Assembly (NCBI GenBank): GCA_934876235.1
Contig: CAKXKM010000037.1
Location: forward strand, 1-17,882
DNA: 17,882 nt
Origin: Collinsella sp. AF02-46-1
Lineage (GTDB): Bacteria; Actinomycetota; Coriobacteriia; Coriobacteriales; Coriobacteriaceae
Reading direction: 5' to 3'
The notes beneath the pieces were generated by a model. That model was given only the letters and a program-made list of their open reading frames with translations, had not been told where the DNA came from and did not search any database. The position numbers and the translations under genes are program-made. Positions 14,834-17,882 of this stretch are shown here, piece by piece (within the stretch, counting starts at the first letter, position 1; each line of letters begins with the position of its first letter).

Positions 14834-14919
14834 TGTCAAATCAATCTATCCGCATGAAACATTAAGGACGCATCAAGCCCCTTCTCTCCGTTTTTCGCCC
14901 GTCATGAACTACTTGGTAG

Positions 14920-14925
14920 ATTGTA
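14920..14925 (-). promoter_or_regulatory. Weak candidate -10 element for the MFS gene
   Basis: The minus strand has TACAAT about 135 bp upstream of the MFS start, next to the small palindrome CTACTTGGTAG. No good -35 is visible, so the actual promoter may lie elsewhere in 14784-14950. Confidence 0.25.
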
Positions 14926-14956
14926 AGGCATGTCCCACACATCTACTAAAGCAAAA

Positions 14957-14991
14957 TCCACCACAAAGGTGCCTGGCCCCTTTGTGGTGGA
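14957..14991. repeat. Family-1 palindromic repeat, copy C
   Basis: TCCACCACAAAGG pairs with CCTTTGTGGTGGA, a perfect 13-bp stem over the loop TGCCTGGCC. The loop and the preceding AAAGCAAAA are shared with copy B. It lies between the mobB end and the MFS promoter region. Confidence 0.88.
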
Positions 14992-15008
14992 AGTGACGTT
15001 TGCCCAGA

Positions 15009-15051
15009 TAAAACCTGCTAAAACAAACCTGTCCCTTTTTGGCAGGTTTTA
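15009..15051. repeat. Family-3 palindromic repeat overlapping the mobB stop
   Basis: TAAAACCTGC (15009-15018) pairs with GCAGGTTTTA (15042-15051), a 10-bp stem around a 23-nt loop that contains AAACCTGTCCC. The right arm includes the mobB stop codon (15049-15051). Like families 1 and 2 it sits at a gene end. Only one copy is in the window, so its status as a repeat family is inferred from placement. Confidence 0.6.
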
Positions 15052-15522
15052 GGCCAGATGATCTTGGATGAGGTCGCAGATGGCTCGGGCGTCGTTGATG
15101 TTGATGGCTCGGGTCGCAAAGCCGGCGTCGAAGGCCTGGCGTGCCAGGGCCTCGTTGCAGGCAAGGGCCAGCGTGTGACCGTCGACCAGGTCGAGCGAGC
15201 TCTTGCCGCGCAGACGGTCGACACCGGAGCGCGCGACGACGATGTTGTCGAAGCCCTCGGTCTTGTAGCCCTCGATGATCACCACGTCGACATCGTTGTA
15301 GCGCGACAGCAGCTCGCGCGCGGGCATCTCGTCCTCCTCGAGCGTGTCGGCGTACTCGGCCCAGCGTGTGGCACAAATCAGGCCGACGTGCTTAGAACCG
15401 GCCTGGTGATGGCGCCACGTATCCTTAGCGGGCACATCGATATCGAAGCCATGGTGTCCGTGATGCTTAAGCGAACCCACGCGCAGGCCGCGGCGGGTGA
15501 GCGCGGCCTGGGTCAGCAGCAC
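15049..15522 (-). CDS. mobB: MobB-like molybdopterin guanine dinucleotide adaptor, C-terminal part (frame-split)
   Basis: MobB is a GTP-binding adaptor that helps MobA attach GMP to molybdopterin. This frame (157 residues from a GTG at 15522) has the body of the family, with GLRVGSLKHHGHHGFDIDVPAKDTWRHHQAG, a downstream IIEGYK and a C-terminal ININDA segment, but lacks the Walker A loop. That loop (GYQNSGKTT) is at the end of the moaC frame immediately upstream, overlapping by 10 bp in the -1 frame. Adding one G at CAG-TG (about 15522) would join the two as ...AEFYAQVLLTQAALTRRG..., a plausible continuous helix. I therefore read this as one moaC-mobB gene broken by a single-base loss, real or a sequence error. 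Independent translation from the GTG is possible but would give a MobB without its P-loop. Confidence 0.8.
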   Translation of the reverse strand: MLLTQAALTRRGLRVGSLKHHGHHGFDIDVPAKDTWRHHQAGSKHVGLICATRWAEYADTLEEDEMPARELLSRYNDVDVVIIEGYKTEGFDNIVVARSGVDRLRGKSSLDLVDGHTLALACNEALARQAFDAGFATRAININDARAICDLIQDHLA

Positions 15523-16385
15523 TGCGCATAAAACTCGGCGATAACCTTCTCGACGAGCGTGGTCTTGCCCGAGTTCTGGTAGCCGATAAACGCGATCGCG
15601 GGGACGGCCGGGGCCGGAGCTGCGGGCGCGACGGCGACGGGCGCGCTCGCGGGCGCGGCACCGTCAGCGGCCACGGCCTCAGTAGCAGCGGCCTGGCGCT
15701 CTGCGCGATCCCACACGCCCGAGCGGCCGCCCTCCTTGTGCAGCAGGCGCACGTCGACGATCTCCATGCCGCGATCGACGGCCTTGCACATGTCATAGAT
15801 CGTTAGACACGCGGCGCTCGCGCCGGTCAGGGCCTCCATCTCGATGCCGGTCTTGCCCGTCACACCAGCTGTGACCAGCACATGAAAGCCAACCTGCCCG
15901 TCCGCGCGCGCCGGAGCCCAGCCCTCGGGCACGTCCTCGGCCGGCGTCCCCGCCGGAGCGATGGGCGCAATGTCGCACTTGCTCTTGGTAATGAGCAGCG
16001 GATGGCACATGGGGATAATGTCGCTCGTGCGTTTGATGGCCATAATGCCCGCCACACGCGCGCAGGCAAGCACGTCGCCCTTTTTGGCGCGGTCCTGCAG
16101 TACCATGGCCTGCGTCTCGGGATGCATGAGGATGGTGCCCTCGGCGATGGCGATGCGATGGGTCTCGGCCTTGTCGGACACGTCGACCATGCGCACCTCG
16201 CCCTTGGCGTCCACATGCGTCAGCTCGTCGCGACGGGCGTCACGGGCGGGCTCGGCTGTAGCGCTGGCAGACGGCTGCGCGGACGCTTCGGCGTTGCCAG
16301 CATTCGCCGCAGCCGTGACTTTGTGGGCAGACATCGCGGCCCTACGAGCGGCCTTGGTGGCATCGGCGTACCTGCTCTTGGCCAT
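15513..16385 (-). CDS. moaC: Cyclic pyranopterin monophosphate synthase MoaC, fused to the start of MobB
   Basis: MoaC turns the MoaA product into cyclic pyranopterin monophosphate, the second step of molybdopterin synthesis. From the ATG at 16385 the frame has 290 residues. An Ala-rich N-terminal extension (1-52) comes before the MoaC domain (about 53-225), which has MVDVSDKAETHR, RTSDIIPMCHPL (H128), GKTGIEMEAL and IYDMCKAV with D198 and K201, the conserved catalytic pair. An Ala/Pro linker (about 230-262) leads to a MobB Walker A, AFIGYQNSGKTTLVEKVIAEF (265-285), and then the frame stops at TGC TGC TGA. The start is set by GGAGG eight bases upstream. The ATG is 4 nt past the moaA stop, so moaA-moaC are co-translated. 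The fusion with MobB and the frame break are the odd points. Confidence 0.92.
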   Translation of the reverse strand: MAKSRYADATKAARRAAMSAHKVTAAANAGNAEASAQPSASATAEPARDARRDELTHVDAKGEVRMVDVSDKAETHRIAIAEGTILMHPETQAMVLQDRAKKGDVLACARVAGIMAIKRTSDIIPMCHPLLITKSKCDIAPIAPAGTPAEDVPEGWAPARADGQVGFHVLVTAGVTGKTGIEMEALTGASAACLTIYDMCKAVDRGMEIVDVRLLHKEGGRSGVWDRAERQAAATEAVAADGAAPASAPVAVAPAAPAPAVPAIAFIGYQNSGKTTLVEKVIAEFYAQCC

Positions 16386-16389
16386 ATGA

Positions 16390-17445
16390 TCATCCTCCGA
16401 TTTGGGACATAAATCGTTGCGTGCCCTCAATTATCGCGTGTTCCTGCGGTTTGTGGGCCACGGCATCGCGCCAAATCGAAAGTACCTGCATATCATCACC
16501 ACGGCGCAGCGCCTCACGCACCGAATACTCGGCATCGCTAAACAGGCACGGACGCACGTTGCCATCGGCCGTCAGGCGCAGACGGTTGCAATTCGCACAA
16601 AAATGATTGGACATGGCGCTGATGAAGCCAACCGTTCCCGCCGCACCCGAAAAGTGCCAATAACGTGCGGGGCCCGCGCCGGCAGGAGCGTCGTTGATGT
16701 CAAGCGGCTCGAGCTCGCCCAGACCCACCGCGGCGGCCCCGGCATTGATGCGCGCCCGCAGCTCATCACTCGGCACGGTGTCGCTCGCATCCCACAGCTC
16801 GGGATTGAGCGCGGGCGCATGCGGGTCCACAGCGCAATGCGAGCTCGTGCGCTCGTCGCCGATGGGCATGTATTCGATAAAGCGCAGGTGGATGGGGCGG
16901 TCGAGCGTGAGCCGCGCGAGGGCCGCCACATCTTGGTTGAGTCGGCGCACGACAACGCAGTTGACCTTAACGGGCTCAAAGCCCCAAACCAGCGCCGCGT
17001 CGATGCCAGCCATGGTCTGCTCGAGCCGACCCAGGCGCGTGATCTTTCCAAAGAGCGTAGGGTCGAGCGTGTCGAGCGAGATGTTGACGCGGTTAAGCCC
17101 CGCGTCCTTGAGCTGCGGCGCCAGCTTGGGCAGCAGGGCTCCGTTGGTGGTGAGCGAGATGTCCTCGATCCGCGGAATCGCGCGGATGTCGCGAATGAGC
17201 GGGATGATACGGCGGCTGACCAGCGGCTCGCCGCCCGTCAGGCGTACGCGGCGAATGCCCTCCCCCGCCACCAAGCGCACAAAGCGGGCGATTTCCTCGG
17301 CGCTGAGTAGCTCGTCGTGTGCACGGGGCGCCACGCCATCGGCCGGCATGCAGTAAATGCAGCGGAAATTGCACTTGTCGGTAACGGCAATGCGCAGGTA
17401 GTTGATATCGCGGCCAAAGCCGTCATGTTGCACGTGCCCGTCCAC
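16390..17445 (-). CDS. moaA: GTP 3',8-cyclase MoaA (radical SAM)
   Basis: MoaA uses S-adenosylmethionine and two 4Fe-4S clusters to rearrange GTP into 3',8-cyclo-7,8-dihydro-GTP, the first step of molybdenum cofactor synthesis. The 351 residues contain the radical SAM cluster C25, C29 and C32 (CNFRCIYC), the LTGGEPL motif (69-75), LTTNG (98-102), NISLDTL (121-127) and RFIEYMPIG (188-196). The C-terminal cluster is formed by C283, C286 and C300 (FCANCNRLR...RPCLF). The protein ends in the double glycine (SQIGG) that is conserved and needed for activity in MoaA. The start is a GTG at 17445 preceded by GGGGAGGG. No internal damage is seen. It heads the moa operon. Confidence 0.97.
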   Translation of the reverse strand: MDGHVQHDGFGRDINYLRIAVTDKCNFRCIYCMPADGVAPRAHDELLSAEEIARFVRLVAGEGIRRVRLTGGEPLVSRRIIPLIRDIRAIPRIEDISLTTNGALLPKLAPQLKDAGLNRVNISLDTLDPTLFGKITRLGRLEQTMAGIDAALVWGFEPVKVNCVVVRRLNQDVAALARLTLDRPIHLRFIEYMPIGDERTSSHCAVDPHAPALNPELWDASDTVPSDELRARINAGAAAVGLGELEPLDINDAPAGAGPARYWHFSGAAGTVGFISAMSNHFCANCNRLRLTADGNVRPCLFSDAEYSVREALRRGDDMQVLSIWRDAVAHKPQEHAIIEGTQRFMSQIGG

Positions 17446-17485
17446 GCAGCCCTCCCCTCACGCGGCGTTTTATTCTTCGGAAAAC

Positions 17486-17491
17486 ATAATA
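17486..17491 (-). promoter_or_regulatory. Probable -10 element of the moa operon
   Basis: The minus strand reads TATTAT about 40 bp upstream of the moaA GTG, leaving a leader of about 33 nt. I see no -35 match at 17 bp. The leader is too short for a molybdenum-cofactor riboswitch. Confidence 0.4.
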
Positions 17492-17577
17492 CCCCACGGG
17501 AGAATCATGCCGACACCCGTACGACAGGACAGGTCGCTTCGAGCAAAACGGACTTCCCAAGCCCATCCTCAACACAC

Positions 17578-17642
17578 AGACCATCACAACATTCGATGCT
17601 TTTCCCGTTTTTGGCAAAAAACGTCGAATGTTGTGATGGTTT
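17578..17642. repeat. Family-2 long palindromic repeat, copy 2
   Basis: CCATCACAACATTCGA (17581-17596) pairs perfectly with 17624-17639, and three more pairs (one G-T) extend it outward. The loop is 27 nt, as in copy 1. Reverse-complemented, the loop aligns with that of copy 1 (CGTTTTT..., AAAA), so this copy is in the opposite orientation. It lies about 40 bp past the stop of the gene at the right edge, in the gap before moaA. Confidence 0.9.
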
Positions 17643-17680
17643 GCCTGCCCACGGCACCCCGTAGAAAGACCAAAGCGCCC

Positions 17681-17882
17681 CTAGAGGCCGCCGTCCCAGT
17701 GGCGAATCACGAATTCTCGAAGGTCGTTCTGCCGCTTTTGGAACGCTTCGCTTCGGTCGCACTTGAGGCCCATAGCGAGCGCAATGGCGTTCATCGCCCG
17801 GTGCAATTGCAGCTGATGGGCAAACTGAGTCCCGGTGAGGACGATCATCCTAAAGTCCAGCGCGCTCAGTACGGTCATACGC
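17681..17882 (-). CDS. Unrecognised protein, C-terminal part (runs off the window)
   Basis: An open frame enters from the right edge and ends at 17681. The visible 66 or so residues include TVLSALDFRMIVLTGTQFAHQLQLHR, a likely helical stretch AMNAIALAMGLKCDRSEAF and the end REFVIRHWDGGL. There is an ATG at 17878, but the codon before it is also open and only 4 bases remain, so I cannot tell whether this is a complete small protein or the tail of a longer one. I do not recognise the family. It is followed by a family-2 palindromic repeat, as the other genes here are followed by repeats. Confidence 0.45.
   Translation of the reverse strand, partial: RMTVLSALDFRMIVLTGTQFAHQLQLHRAMNAIALAMGLKCDRSEAFQKRQNDLREFVIRHWDGGL

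Noticed and set aside
12420..15051. CRISPR array suggested by repeated near-identical segments
   Set aside because: The copies are self-complementary, irregularly spaced by about 1-1.5 kb with genes between them, and there are no spacers of uniform length or cas genes.
15513..15545. Programmed -1 frameshift joining moaC to mobB
   Set aside because: The zero-frame codons GAG TTT TAT GCG CAG TGC contain no X XXY YYZ slippery heptamer; a lost base explains the break better.
17446..17510. Molybdenum-cofactor riboswitch upstream of moaA
   Set aside because: The leader after the likely -10 is only about 33 nt, too short for that element, and no matching structure is seen.

Overview
The window looks like a piece of a gut Coriobacteriia chromosome, most likely Collinsella. 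This is an inference from high overall GC, actinobacterial-style LPXTG pili, the gatCAB order and general protein character; no database search was run. Every gene I accept lies on the minus strand, so transcription runs from high to low coordinates. The long plus-strand open frames are shadows of GC-rich minus-strand genes.

Layout from high to low coordinates: the 3' end of an unrecognised gene at the right edge (17681 onward); a molybdenum-cofactor operon of moaA and moaC, with moaC fused to the start of mobB and the rest of mobB in another frame (15049-17445); an MFS transporter (13497-14783); a Cof-type HAD phosphatase (12466-13287); a 504-bp AT-rich regulatory region (11962-12465); a sortase-dependent pilus operon of tip adhesin, ancillary pilin and backbone pilin (5111-11961); a strong terminator followed by a highly structured intergenic region (4570-5110); a class C sortase (3631-4569); and gatC-gatA-gatB with 1-nt overlaps (10-3511), encoding the tRNA-dependent amidotransferase.

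The most interesting part is the pilus locus. The tip-adhesin gene carries an in-frame run of nine G just after its signal peptide. Gain or loss of one G reaches a stop within about a dozen codons, which is the form of a slipped-strand ON/OFF switch. A second run, ten C on the coding strand, lies in the leader of the backbone pilin gene. The pilus promoter has a perfect TATAAT, and five TTGCTC/GAGCAA hexamers fall within about 250 bp around it. It also shares a TTGTTTA(A/G)ACA palindrome with the sortase promoter, although the sortase is cut off from the pilin operon by a terminator. The three pilins carry three different sorting signals (LPLSG, IPSTG, LPLTG) and only one sortase is visible.

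The other notable signal is a set of three families of palindromic repeats. They sit at or over the 3' ends of the unknown edge gene, mobB, the MFS gene and the HAD gene, and look like REP-type or terminator-like elements. No tRNA, rRNA, CRISPR array, insertion sequence or phage gene was found.
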